A DNA stretch of 64,000 nt from the NCBI GenBank assembly GCA_046726215.1, contig JBKPAA010000031.1:37181-101180 (forward strand), read 5' to 3'. Positions 48,407-56,926 of the stretch are shown here, piece after piece. Both the position numbers and the translations under genes were made by a program. The first letter of the stretch is position 1. Every line of letters begins with the position of its first letter. Under the pieces are notes generated by a model, which did not search any database, was not told the DNA's origin, and was given only the letters and a program-made list of their open reading frames with translations. The stretch comes from DASQUK01 sp046726215 (lineage in GTDB: Bacteria; Actinomycetota; Acidimicrobiia; Acidimicrobiales; VFJN01).

Positions 48407-49945
48407 GTGGACGCTCCCTGGTGGCAACGCGCCGTGTTCTACCAGATCTATCCACGGTCGTTCGCGACGGGCCACGGACGGCCAACGGGCGACCTCGCGG
48501 GGATCGAGCAGCACCTCGACCACCTCACCTGGCTGGGGGTGGACGCGGTATGGCTCTCGCCGTTCTACCCCTCGCCCATGGCCGACTTCGGCTACGACGT
48601 CTCCGACCACTGCGATGTGGACCCGCTGTTCGGCGACCTCGACACCTTCGACCGCCTTCTCGCGGCGTGCCACGCGCGTGACCTGAAGCTGCTCGTCGAC
48701 CTGGTCCCCAACCACACATCGGACGAGCACCCGTGGTTCCAGGCCGCGCGCTCGAGCCGCGACGACCCCAAGCGCAATTGGTACGTCTGGCGCGACGGGA
48801 CGCCGGACGCGCCGCCCAACAACTGGGTGGCGGCATTCATCCACGGACCGGCCTGGACATGGGACGAGGCGACGCGGCAGTGGTACCTGCACCTGTTCCT
48901 CCCCCAGCAGCCCGACCTCAACTGGGCCAATCCCGAGGTCGCCGAGGCCGTCCACGGGGTGATGCGCTTCTGGCTCGACCGGGGTGTCGACGGCTTCCGC
49001 ATCGACGTCGCCCACGGCATCGGCAAGGACCCGGCCCTTCCGGACGACCCGCCCGACAGCGCGGGGATGCCCCACAGCGCCCTGAACGACACGGCCGAGA
49101 CCCACGAGCTGATCCGGGGGATGCGCAAGCTCGTCGACGCCTACCCGGGTGACCGGCTGATCCTCGGCGAGGTGTTCCTGCTGTCGACCGAGCGCGTGGC
49201 CACCTACTACGGCGACGGTGACGAACTGCACCTGTCGTTCAACTTTCCACCCCTGTTCGCCCCCTGGGACGCCCGCCGCTGGCGGCGCCAGATCGACGAC
49301 GCCACCCGCCACATCCTCACCCGCTTCGATGCCTGGCCGACGTGGGTGCTGTCCAACCACGACAACGTGCGCCACCGCACCCGCTACGGCGGCTCGGAAG
49401 CGCGGGCGCGGGCGGCGGCGTTCCTGGTCCTGGGGCTGGCCGGCTCGCCGGTCCTCTACGCCGGCGAGGAGCTGGGGCTGGAGGACGCCGTCATACCCGA
49501 GCACCGGCGCGTCGATCCGGGAGGGCGGGACGGCTGCCGGGCGCCGATACCCTGGGACGGCTCTCACGGTCACGGCTGGGGTGTCGACGAGCCATGGCTG
49601 CCGTGGCCTCCCGACGCGGACGCCAACAACGTCGCCGCCAGGCGGCGCGACGAGGGGTCGATCCTCCACCTCTACCGCCGGTTGCTGGCGACCCGCCGCG
49701 CCGTCAGTGCCCTGCAGACCGGAGCGTTCGAGCGCCTGGGGGTCGTCGAGCGTGCCGCGCCCGGCGTCGTGGCCTGGCGTCGCTGGGACGACGCCGGCGC
49801 CGTGGTGATCGCTGTCAACATGGGCGAGGACGCACTGGTCGACATCGAGGGCACGGTGCTCGTCGCCAGTGACGGCATGGCGGAGGGCGACGCGTTCGGC
49901 GGCGTGCTGGGCGCCGACCGGGCAGTCATCATCGAGCCGCGCTAG
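48407..49945 (+). CDS. GH13 alpha-glucosidase/oligo-1,6-glucosidase
   Basis: 512-residue glycoside hydrolase of family 13. It starts APWWQRAVFYQIYPRSFATG; the catalytic Asp nucleophile is in DGFRIDVAHG, the acid/base Glu in ILGEVF and the third Asp in WVLSNHDNVRH. The usual domain B (NHTSDEHPWFQAARSS) is present. No signal peptide, so it is intracellular and acts on small alpha-glucosides. GTG 48407 is fixed by the -10 box 7 nt upstream. Confidence 0.94.
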   Translation: MDAPWWQRAVFYQIYPRSFATGHGRPTGDLAGIEQHLDHLTWLGVDAVWLSPFYPSPMADFGYDVSDHCDVDPLFGDLDTFDRLLAACHARDLKLLVDLVPNHTSDEHPWFQAARSSRDDPKRNWYVWRDGTPDAPPNNWVAAFIHGPAWTWDEATRQWYLHLFLPQQPDLNWANPEVAEAVHGVMRFWLDRGVDGFRIDVAHGIGKDPALPDDPPDSAGMPHSALNDTAETHELIRGMRKLVDAYPGDRLILGEVFLLSTERVATYYGDGDELHLSFNFPPLFAPWDARRWRRQIDDATRHILTRFDAWPTWVLSNHDNVRHRTRYGGSEARARAAAFLVLGLAGSPVLYAGEELGLEDAVIPEHRRVDPGGRDGCRAPIPWDGSHGHGWGVDEPWLPWPPDADANNVAARRRDEGSILHLYRRLLATRRAVSALQTGAFERLGVVERAAPGVVAWRRWDDAGAVVIAVNMGEDALVDIEGTVLVASDGMAEGDAFGGVLGADRAVIIEPR

Positions 49946-49971
49946 CGCCGACCCGGCCGGCCGCCCGGCAC

Positions 49972-49977
49972 TACGCT
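49972..49977 (+). promoter_or_regulatory. -10 box TACGCT of the amidohydrolase pair, leaderless
   Basis: TACGCT, 7 nt before the ATG at 49985. Confidence 0.55.
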
Positions 49978-49984
49978 GCCGGAC

Positions 49985-51190
49985 ATGACGGCCCTGTCAG
50001 AAGGCACGACGGCCGGGTCACCAGGGGCGCAGTGGCCGATCATCTCGGCGGACGACCACCTCATCGAGCCGCCGGACCTGTTCGAGGGCCGCATGCCGGA
50101 GGCGCTCGTGGACCGGGCGCCGCGCATCGTGGAGGACGCCGACGGCACGCAGGCGTGGGAATACGAGGGCGCTCGGTACCCGAACATCGGGCTGAACGCG
50201 GTTGTCGGCCGTCCCCGTGACGAATGGTCGATGGAGCCCGCCCGCTTCGACGAGATGCGGCGCGGCTGTTGGGACATCGACGCCCGCATCCAGGACATGG
50301 ACGCCGGTGGGGTCTGGGCGTCGCTGTGCTTCCCATCGCTCATCGCCGGGTTCGCGGGAACGGTGTTCGCCCGCTCCCGGGACCCCGAGCTCGGCCTTGC
50401 CTGCGTGCGGGCGTGGAACGACTGGCACCTGGATGTCTGGGCAGGCACGCACCCCGGCCGCATCATCCCGCTGCAGCTCGGCTGGCTGCCCGACCCGGTG
50501 GTTGCCGCCCGGGACGTCGAGCGCAACGCAGGGCGGGGCTTCAAGGCGATCAGCTTCGTCGAGCAGCCGGTCAACGTGGGGCTGCCGTCGCTCCACACCG
50601 ATCATTGGGACCCGTTCCTCGCCGCCTGCGAGGAAACGGGCACGGTCGTGTGCCTCCACACCGCGTCGGGGTCGTGGACCGCCGCCACCTCGCCGGGCGC
50701 CCCGCTCGAGCTGTACACCACGCTGTTCCCGGTGAACGCACTGGCGGCCGCGGCCGACTGGCTGTGGGCTCGGGTGCCGCTGCGGTTCCCCCGGTTGCGC
50801 ATCGTGCTGGCCGAGGGCGGCATCGGCTGGGTGCCGATGCTGCTCGACCGCCTCGATTGGGTGATGGACCACTCGGCGACGGGCGGGGACGGCGTCTGGT
50901 CGGGCGACCTCACCCCGGCGGAGGCGCTACAGCGCAACTTCTGGTTCTGCACCATCGACGACCCGTCCACGCTGGCGGCCCGCCACCGCATGGGCGTCGA
51001 CCACATCCTGGTCGAGTGTGACTACCCCCACGCCGACTCGTCGTGGCCCCACACAGCGTCGTTGCTGGCCGACCGCTTCGCGGCCGTCGGCGTGACCGAT
51101 GACGAGGCCGCGAGCATGACCCACCGCAACGCCGCCGCCCTCTTCGATCACCCGCTACCTCCGGAGGCATGGCTGTGCTCGACCTCGTGA
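49985..51190 (+). CDS. Amidohydrolase-2 family metal-dependent hydrolase
   Basis: 401 residues of the amidohydrolase 2 (ACMSD-like decarboxylase/hydrolase) type: ISADDHLIEPPDLF with the first metal ligands replaced in part (DDHLIEP), GLACVRAWNDWHLDVW, LAEGGIGWVPMLLDRLDW and the DYPHADSSWPH motif with a conserved Asp and His. Typically such enzymes decarboxylate or hydrolyse aromatic or lipid-like acids; the substrate is unknown. It overlaps the next gene by 22 bp, so the two are co-expressed. Confidence 0.88.
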   Translation: MTALSEGTTAGSPGAQWPIISADDHLIEPPDLFEGRMPEALVDRAPRIVEDADGTQAWEYEGARYPNIGLNAVVGRPRDEWSMEPARFDEMRRGCWDIDARIQDMDAGGVWASLCFPSLIAGFAGTVFARSRDPELGLACVRAWNDWHLDVWAGTHPGRIIPLQLGWLPDPVVAARDVERNAGRGFKAISFVEQPVNVGLPSLHTDHWDPFLAACEETGTVVCLHTASGSWTAATSPGAPLELYTTLFPVNALAAAADWLWARVPLRFPRLRIVLAEGGIGWVPMLLDRLDWVMDHSATGGDGVWSGDLTPAEALQRNFWFCTIDDPSTLAARHRMGVDHILVECDYPHADSSWPHTASLLADRFAAVGVTDDEAASMTHRNAAALFDHPLPPEAWLCSTS

Positions 51191-52869
51191 TCAACGGTGG
51201 CATCGTCGTCGACGGCACCGGCGCGCCCATGCGGCGGGCCGACATCGGGCTCCGTGACGGGCGGATCGCCGTCATCGCACCCGCCGGCACCATCGACGAA
51301 CCCGGTCGCTCGACGCTCGACGCCAGCGGTCGCTACGTCGCGCCGGGGTTCGTCGACCTCCACACCCACTACGACGCCCAGCTGTTCTGGGACCCGCTCG
51401 CCACCCCGTCGCCATTCCACGGCGTCACGACGGTGATCGGCGGCAACTGCGGCTTCTCGCTGGCGCCGCTGACGCCCGACCACGCCGACTACCTGATGCG
51501 CATGATGGCCCGCGTCGAGGGCATGCCCCTCGACGCCCTGTCCGCCGGGCTGTCGTGGGACTGGGGTGGGTTCGGCGAGTGGCTCGACCGGCTCGACGGC
51601 GGCATCGCCGTGAACGCCGGCTTCCTGTGCGGGCACTCGGCGCTGCGGCGGGTCGCGGGCGCCGACGGCGACGAGATGCAGCGCCTGCTGCACGATGCGC
51701 TGGAGGCGGGGGCGATGGGCCTGTCGACGTCGCAGGCGCACACCCACAATGACGCCGACGGTGAGCCGGTGCCGTCGCGCTTCGCCGACGACGACGAGCT
51801 GCTGGGCCTGGCGCGGTGCGTGGCCGAACACGAGGGCACGACCCTCGAGGCCATCGTGGCGGGGTGCATCAACGGGTTCACCGAGGACGAGGTCGAGCTG
51901 CTCACAGCCATGTCCCTCGCCGCTCGGCGCCCGCTGAACTGGAACGTGCTCGGCGTGTCGTCGCTCAACCCCACCGGCCACGAGCGCCAGCTGGCCGCCT
52001 CCGATGCCGCCGCCGCCCGGGGTGGGCGCGTCGTCGCGCTCACCCTGCCGCACCCGATGAGCATGCGGTTGTCGTTCCTCACCGGATTCGTCCTCGATGG
52101 CCTGCCCGGGTGGCGCCAGGTCCTGCACCTGCCGGTGCCGGAACGGCTCCGAGCCCTCGGGGATCCCGCCGTGCGGGAGCGGCTGGCCACCGGGGCCGCA
52201 TCGCGCGAGGCCGGGTTGCTCCGCGGGCTCGCGAACTGGCCGGTGCTCACCTTCGGCGAGTGCTTCGCGCCGTCAACGAAGCCGCACGAGGGTCACAGGG
52301 TGGGTGACGTGGCCGCCGCACTCGGGAAGGAACCGTTCGACGCGCTGCTCGACGTGGTGATCGCCGACGAGCTGCGTACCGGGCTCCGACCCCCGGTGTT
52401 CGGCGACAGCGACGCCGACTGGGAGTTGCGCGCCCAGGTGTGGCGCGATCCACGCACGGTGATCGGCGGATCCGACGCCGGCGCCCACCTGGACATGATG
52501 TGCGGTGCCATCTACTCGACCTCGCTGCTCGGCGAAGCGGTGCGGCAGCGAGGGCTGATGTCCTGGGAAGAGGCGGTGCAGCAGCTGACCGACGTGCCCG
52601 CCCGCCTGTACGGGCTGCGTGAACGGGGTCGGATCGCCGAGGGTTGGCACGCCGACCTCGTCGTGTTCGATCCCGAGGCCGTCGGCCACGGACCGGAGCG
52701 GACGGTGACCGATCTCCCCGGCGGAGCCTGGCGGCTCGTGGCCGACGCCGCCGGTGTCGAGCACGTCTACGCCAATGGCGTCGCCATCGTGCGCGACGGC
52801 CGGGCCACCGGCGCGACCCCGGGCACCCTGCTCCGTTCGGGGCGCGACACGTTCACCGTGCTTCCTTAG
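51169..52869 (+). CDS. D-aminoacylase/N-acyl-D-amino-acid deacylase family amidohydrolase
   Basis: 566 residues of the amidohydrolase-3 type. Metal-binding His pair in DLHTHYDAQLFWDP, the HxH-linked GGNCGFSLAP, and the C-terminal GGSDAGAHLDMM motif. Many relatives remove acyl groups from D-amino acids; the substrate here is not determined. It starts inside the preceding amidohydrolase gene (22-bp overlap) and overlaps the RNase D gene's stop by 17 bp on the opposite strand. Confidence 0.9.
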   Translation: MAVLDLVINGGIVVDGTGAPMRRADIGLRDGRIAVIAPAGTIDEPGRSTLDASGRYVAPGFVDLHTHYDAQLFWDPLATPSPFHGVTTVIGGNCGFSLAPLTPDHADYLMRMMARVEGMPLDALSAGLSWDWGGFGEWLDRLDGGIAVNAGFLCGHSALRRVAGADGDEMQRLLHDALEAGAMGLSTSQAHTHNDADGEPVPSRFADDDELLGLARCVAEHEGTTLEAIVAGCINGFTEDEVELLTAMSLAARRPLNWNVLGVSSLNPTGHERQLAASDAAAARGGRVVALTLPHPMSMRLSFLTGFVLDGLPGWRQVLHLPVPERLRALGDPAVRERLATGAASREAGLLRGLANWPVLTFGECFAPSTKPHEGHRVGDVAAALGKEPFDALLDVVIADELRTGLRPPVFGDSDADWELRAQVWRDPRTVIGGSDAGAHLDMMCGAIYSTSLLGEAVRQRGLMSWEEAVQQLTDVPARLYGLRERGRIAEGWHADLVVFDPEAVGHGPERTVTDLPGGAWRLVADAAGVEHVYANGVAIVRDGRATGATPGTLLRSGRDTFTVLP

Positions 52870-54109
52870 CGGGCGCGAGGGTCTCCACCCGCTCGGCCGG
52901 TTTGATGTCATGAAGCACCAGCGATCCCTCGCCGTCGAACGCGAGCGCGGAGTTGCCATCCAGCAGGCGCCGAACCGGCTCCCCGGCCAGCTCGGCGCGC
53001 CAGCCGGTGAGCAGGCGTGACGCCTCGTCGCCCCGGACCAACGCCTCGATGTCGGCGCGGGTGGCAACCAGCGACGCGTCGAGCTCGGCGTCGCGCGCCA
53101 GCTGGCTGACCCACGCGGACGCCAGGGTCACCGCCGGGCGGAACGTGCCATCGACGCCTTCCCGCGGCGGGACCTGCAGCTCCGCATCGCGCAGCCGTAT
53201 CCCGGCCTTGACCGCCGCCATCAGCTCGTCACCGGCGCCGTTGCGGAGGTGCCGTGGGTCGAGCCCGCGTACCCGGATCAGGTCGCCCCGGGTGCGCGGT
53301 GGCCGCTCGGCGATGGCCACGAGCGCGAGGTCGGGCAGCACATGGCGCACCGGCCGGTCGAGCTGGCGGGCCCGCCGCTCCCGCCAGGCCGCCACGGACT
53401 GGGCCACTGCGCGGGCGCGGCCCTTCAGACGGCGGGCCTCTTTGATGCGCCACCAGGCCTGGTCGGGGTCCGGTTGCTCGCCGTGGCGGCGGCGCAGCTG
53501 ATCACATTCGTCGAGCGCCCAATCGAGGCGCCCGCGCTGCTCGAGCTCGCTGCGCAGCGACATCCACAGCGGCTCGAGATAGGCGACGTCGGCAGCTGCG
53601 TAGATGCGGGCCGCGTCGCTCAGGGGACGGTGTAGCCAATCCGTGAGCCGGTCCGCCTTCGGAAGGTGCACCCTGAGGCGCGTCTGCAGCAGGATGCCCA
53701 GGCCCGGCGAGCCCAGCCCCACGAACCCGGCCGCCACCTGCGTGTCGACCAGGTGCCGCGGGCCGATGCCACAGGCCTGCTCGAGGATCTCCAGGTCCTG
53801 GCTGGCGGCATGCATGAGGCACAGGCCGGGCCCGTCGAGCAGTGACCCCAGGGTTCGCCCGACGTCTACCACCAGCGGATCGACCTCCACGACCTCGTCG
53901 CCCACTGCTAGCTGCAGCAGGGCCAGGTGGGCGTAGTACGTCCGCTCCCGATGGAACTCGGTGTCCAGGGCGTACGCGGGCGCGGCGCGGGCCGCCTCGA
54001 TGAAGGCGTCGAACTCGCGCTGGTCGGCAATCCAGCGGAAGCGTGATGGATCGGGCGGAGCCGTTACGGCCCCATCCCCGTCGACGTGGGCTCGCCCGCC
54101 TCGATCCAT
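52853..54109 (-). CDS. rnd: RNase D-type 3'-5' exoribonuclease
   Basis: 418 residues: a DEDD exonuclease domain (YALDTEFHRERTYYAHLALLQ with Asp and Glu, LMHAASQDLEIL, and IYAAADVAYLEPLW), a first HRDC domain (around RDLDPRHL-like stretch in LIRVRGLDPRHLRNGAG), and a C-terminal HRDC-like part. It trims the 3' ends of stable RNAs. The first usable in-frame start codon is ATG 54109, inside the rhodanese gene (46-bp overlap). Its 3' end overlaps the D-aminoacylase gene. Confidence 0.92.
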   Translation of the reverse strand: MDRGGRAHVDGDGAVTAPPDPSRFRWIADQREFDAFIEAARAAPAYALDTEFHRERTYYAHLALLQLAVGDEVVEVDPLVVDVGRTLGSLLDGPGLCLMHAASQDLEILEQACGIGPRHLVDTQVAAGFVGLGSPGLGILLQTRLRVHLPKADRLTDWLHRPLSDAARIYAAADVAYLEPLWMSLRSELEQRGRLDWALDECDQLRRRHGEQPDPDQAWWRIKEARRLKGRARAVAQSVAAWRERRARQLDRPVRHVLPDLALVAIAERPPRTRGDLIRVRGLDPRHLRNGAGDELMAAVKAGIRLRDAELQVPPREGVDGTFRPAVTLASAWVSQLARDAELDASLVATRADIEALVRGDEASRLLTGWRAELAGEPVRRLLDGNSALAFDGEGSLVLHDIKPAERVETLAPAKEAR

Positions 54110-54384
54110 GCGGTCGTGCCGCCGGCGACGTTGATGGCGTCGATGCCCAGCGACCGATAGAACTCCGCCGCCCGCAGGCTGCGTGCGCCCACCGCGCAGA
54201 TGACGTACACCGGCCCGTCGGGAGGCACATCTTCGACCCGCTCGGGCACGCTGGCAAGCGGCACGAGCACGGCCCCCGGCACGTGGGCGACCATGTACTC
54301 GTCGGGCTGTCGGACGTCGATCAGGGTCGCACCGTTGGCACGCGCCTCGGCCAGCTCGGCGACGTCGATCTCGGGGACCTGCAT
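54064..54384 (-). CDS. Single-domain rhodanese (sulfurtransferase)
   Basis: 106 residues with the rhodanese fold: LIDVRQPDEYMVAHVPGAV and the active-site loop VICAVGARSLRAAEFY with its Cys. It moves sulfur from a donor to a thiol acceptor (family knowledge). It is between mobA and rnd on the same strand, 2 bp from mobA, so it may supply sulfur for molybdenum-cofactor work or only share the transcript. Confidence 0.93.
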   Translation of the reverse strand: MQVPEIDVAELAEARANGATLIDVRQPDEYMVAHVPGAVLVPLASVPERVEDVPPDGPVYVICAVGARSLRAAEFYRSLGIDAINVAGGTTAWIEAGEPTSTGMGP

Positions 54385-54386
54385 GA

Positions 54387-55013
54387 TCAGGCAGGGTATC
54401 GGCCTGGTGAGCGGCCCTCAGCATCCGCCCCGGGGGGCAGGTCGCCGGGCACGTCGGCGTCGGCCAGGGCGCCGGGATCGATGCCGTCGACGCCTACGAC
54501 GATCAGCCGCGCCTCGGCCGCCACGCGACCCACCGCCCTGGCGCCCGCCTCCAGCGCCACCTCCAGCGCCGGCGCTGCCGAGGCCCGCCACGCGGCGTGG
54601 TGCCAGTGCGTGCGCCCGCCGCCGACGGGCACGGCCGCGGCCGCCATCGGATGCTGGTCCAGGGCCTCCAGCGTCGCCACCATGGCGGCGGGTGACGGCG
54701 CCACGAGGTCGCAGCCGACCACGAGCACGATCTCGTCGTCACCCGCTCGGGCCAGCGCCGAGACGATCCCCGCCGCCGGTCCCGCGCTCGCCCGCCCGTC
54801 CGGCACCGTCACCAGGCCGAACGACGCCAGCGCCTCGGGTGCCCGGCCGACCGCGACCACGTCGCGGGCGCCCGCCACCCACAAGGCGTCGGCGACCCGC
54901 ACCACCATGGGCGCGCCGCCGATGGTGATGAGCGCTTTGTCCCGCCCCATCCGGCGGCTCTCCCCCCCGCACAGGACCGCCCCGCTGAACGGCGGGGTGC
55001 CGGTGGAGCCCAC
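54387..55013 (-). CDS. mobA: Molybdenum cofactor guanylyltransferase MobA-like
   Basis: 208 residues of nucleotidyltransferase fold: GAVLCGGESRRMGRDKALI (the NTP-binding LxGGxSxRMGxDK motif), PDGRASAGPAAGIVSAL, and LVVGCDLVAPSP with the metal-binding Asp. It should attach GMP to molybdopterin, or NTP to a related cofactor. The motif reads C-G-G in place of the usual A-G-G. GTG 55013 is 4 bp after the upstream stop. Confidence 0.88.
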   Translation of the reverse strand: MGSTGTPPFSGAVLCGGESRRMGRDKALITIGGAPMVVRVADALWVAGARDVVAVGRAPEALASFGLVTVPDGRASAGPAAGIVSALARAGDDEIVLVVGCDLVAPSPAAMVATLEALDQHPMAAAAVPVGGGRTHWHHAAWRASAAPALEVALEAGARAVGRVAAEARLIVVGVDGIDPGALADADVPGDLPPGADAEGRSPGRYPA

Positions 55014-55016
55014 GCG

Positions 55017-56285
55017 TCAGCCCACGCCGCCGTAGCGGGCCTCGACGCCCCTGCTCTCCCCGTGGCCGACCACCGCCGCCGCCAGGTCCGTCAGGAACTC
55101 GTCCGCGACCGCCACGTGCGAGGGCGAGAGGATCGCGTGGAGCCCGCCCTGCTGGCGGTCGAGATGCCAGCCCCGGTCGTCCATCACGTCCCCCACGGCG
55201 CCGATGTCGAGGACGGCCTCGCCCGTCACCGGATCGGCGTCGGCCGCGATCTCCAGCACGCCGGGCACGGGATCACCGGTGATGTGGATCCCGTCGATGC
55301 CCTCGATGCCGTCACGGAACCGACGCGCGGCGGCCCGCACCTGCTCGGCCAGGCGCAGGTAGCCGTCGCGCCCGAGGTGGCTCACCGTGGCCCAGGCCGC
55401 GGCGATGGGCGCGGCCGGCCTGGTGCCGGCCGTCGTGGCCGAGCCGTACAGCCCGCCGGGCCAGCCGTCGAACAGGAAGTACTGGCGGCGCAGCTCCTCC
55501 TCGTCGCGGTGGAGCAGCAACGACGCCCCCTTGAAGCACCAGCCGTACTTGTGCACGTCGGCAGACAGCGAGGTCACACCCTCGACCCGGAAGTCCCACG
55601 GCGGGAGGGGCTCACCCAGGAGCTCGAGGAAGGGCAGCAGCCAGCCGCCGAGGCAGGCGTCGACGTGGCACAGGGCGTCGTGCTCTGCCGCCAGGGCTGC
55701 GAGCTCGGCGATGGGGTCGACGACGCCGAACGGATAGCACGGCGCAGAACCGACGACGAGGGCGGTGCGCGCGTCGACCAGTGCCGCTGTGGCCTCCACA
55801 TCGGCGCGGCCATCCACGCCCACCGGCACCCGGATCTCGTCCACGTCGAGGTAGAGGCACGCCTTGGCGAACGCCGGGTGGGCGGTGGAGGGCAGCACGA
55901 CCCGCGGCTCGGCGATGCGGCGAACCTCGCGGGCCCGGTCGCGCGCCACCTGCACGACCAGGAAGAGGCTCTCGGTGCCGCCGCTCGTGAGCTTGCCGCC
56001 GCGGGGATTGGCGTGCACCAGGTCGGCGGCCATGGCCACGATGTCCCGTTCCATTCGCAACAGGCTGGGGAAGGCGAAGGGGTTGAGGTAGTTCTCGTGC
56101 AGGTACTCGGTGGCAACGGCCTCGTGGAGCCGCTCCAGCTCGGCGTCGGCGGCGTTGTAGACCAGGCTGAAGGTGCGGCCCCGCCGCCAGTCGGCGTCCT
56201 CGCCGCGGCCGCCCCTCAGCGCCGCGATGAGCTCGTCCACCGAGCGTCCGTGAGCGGGGAACGGCATGGACTCCTGCGCCGGCAC
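55017..56285 (-). CDS. PLP-dependent decarboxylase/lyase (sphingosine-1-phosphate-lyase-like)
   Basis: 422 residues of the group II PLP-decarboxylase type: LTSGGTESLFLVVQVARD, HVDACLGGWLLPF, and the Schiff-base Lys in SLSADVHKYGWCFKG. The closest recognisable relatives are sphingosine-1-phosphate lyases and glutamate decarboxylases; the substrate could be a phosphorylated amino alcohol or an amino acid. The GTG 56285 start lies 4 bp past the flavin reductase; an ATG at 56267 is an alternative. Confidence 0.88.
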   Translation of the reverse strand: MPAQESMPFPAHGRSVDELIAALRGGRGEDADWRRGRTFSLVYNAADAELERLHEAVATEYLHENYLNPFAFPSLLRMERDIVAMAADLVHANPRGGKLTSGGTESLFLVVQVARDRAREVRRIAEPRVVLPSTAHPAFAKACLYLDVDEIRVPVGVDGRADVEATAALVDARTALVVGSAPCYPFGVVDPIAELAALAAEHDALCHVDACLGGWLLPFLELLGEPLPPWDFRVEGVTSLSADVHKYGWCFKGASLLLHRDEEELRRQYFLFDGWPGGLYGSATTAGTRPAAPIAAAWATVSHLGRDGYLRLAEQVRAAARRFRDGIEGIDGIHITGDPVPGVLEIAADADPVTGEAVLDIGAVGDVMDDRGWHLDRQQGGLHAILSPSHVAVADEFLTDLAAAVVGHGESRGVEARYGGVG

Positions 56286-56288
56286 GCG

Positions 56289-56849
56289 TCAGCCGCCGTA
56301 GCTCATGCGGGTGTCTTCCATGCGCAGCACCGGGGTGTCCTCGGCCTGCTGGAACCCGCAAGCGACGACCTCTCCGACGAAGAACGTGTGCCCACCGCAG
56401 TCGACCGGCTGGCGCACGGCGCAGTCCACCCACGCGGGCGCCTGGTCGAGGATCGGCGCCCCGGTGGGAGCGTCATGGAACGGGAACCCGTTGAGCGTGC
56501 CCGTGGCGGCATCGTGCTCGACCGGCTTGGTGAACTTGCGCACGATGGCCCTGTCGTCCCGAGCCACCGCATTGAGGACGAAGCTGCCACCGTCGGCGAT
56601 CAGGCGGTGCGTCACCGCCGTCTTCTCGACACTGATCCCCATCAGCTTGGGCTCGAAGCTCACCTGGGTCGCCCAGTTGAGGGTCATGAGGTTGCGGCGT
56701 TCACCCGAGCGACTGCCCACCACGTAGAGCCCGTAGGGCAGCGACCAGAGCACGCGCCGCCGCATCTTGTCGTATTCCTCCTGCGCCTCGGGCGTGTCCA
56801 CGCCGTCGGGGAACGGTCCGATCGGTCCGGTGCCTCCCGGTGCAGCCAT
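56289..56849 (-). CDS. Flavin reductase-like FMN-binding protein
   Basis: 186 residues with the split-barrel flavin reductase fold: YDKMRRRVLWSLPYGLYVVGS, TLNWATQVSFEPKLMGISVEK and HTFFVGEVVACGFQQ. It probably supplies reduced flavin to a monooxygenase, or is itself an oxidoreductase. TAGGCT lies 8 nt before the ATG. It leads the 56849-52853 run (flavin reductase, PLP enzyme, mobA, rhodanese, rnd), whose gaps are 4 bp or less. Confidence 0.88.
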   Translation of the reverse strand: MAAPGGTGPIGPFPDGVDTPEAQEEYDKMRRRVLWSLPYGLYVVGSRSGERRNLMTLNWATQVSFEPKLMGISVEKTAVTHRLIADGGSFVLNAVARDDRAIVRKFTKPVEHDAATGTLNGFPFHDAPTGAPILDQAPAWVDCAVRQPVDCGGHTFFVGEVVACGFQQAEDTPVLRMEDTRMSYGG

Positions 56850-56857
56850 GGCGATCG

Positions 56858-56863
56858 AGCCTA
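56858..56863 (-). promoter_or_regulatory. -10-like box TAGGCT of the 56849-52853 operon
   Basis: TAGGCT, 8 nt before the ATG at 56849. Confidence 0.45.
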
Positions 56864-56926
56864 CGCGACCAGTGTCACTACTCTCAGTTGTCAGCGAACA
56901 GCTCGGGTTTCAGGCGCCGGCGCTGC

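Noticed and set aside
49985..52869. Frameshifted single gene formed by the two overlapping amidohydrolases
   Set aside because: Each has its own full set of motifs and start codon, and the 22-bp overlap is a normal coupling; they belong to different amidohydrolase subfamilies.
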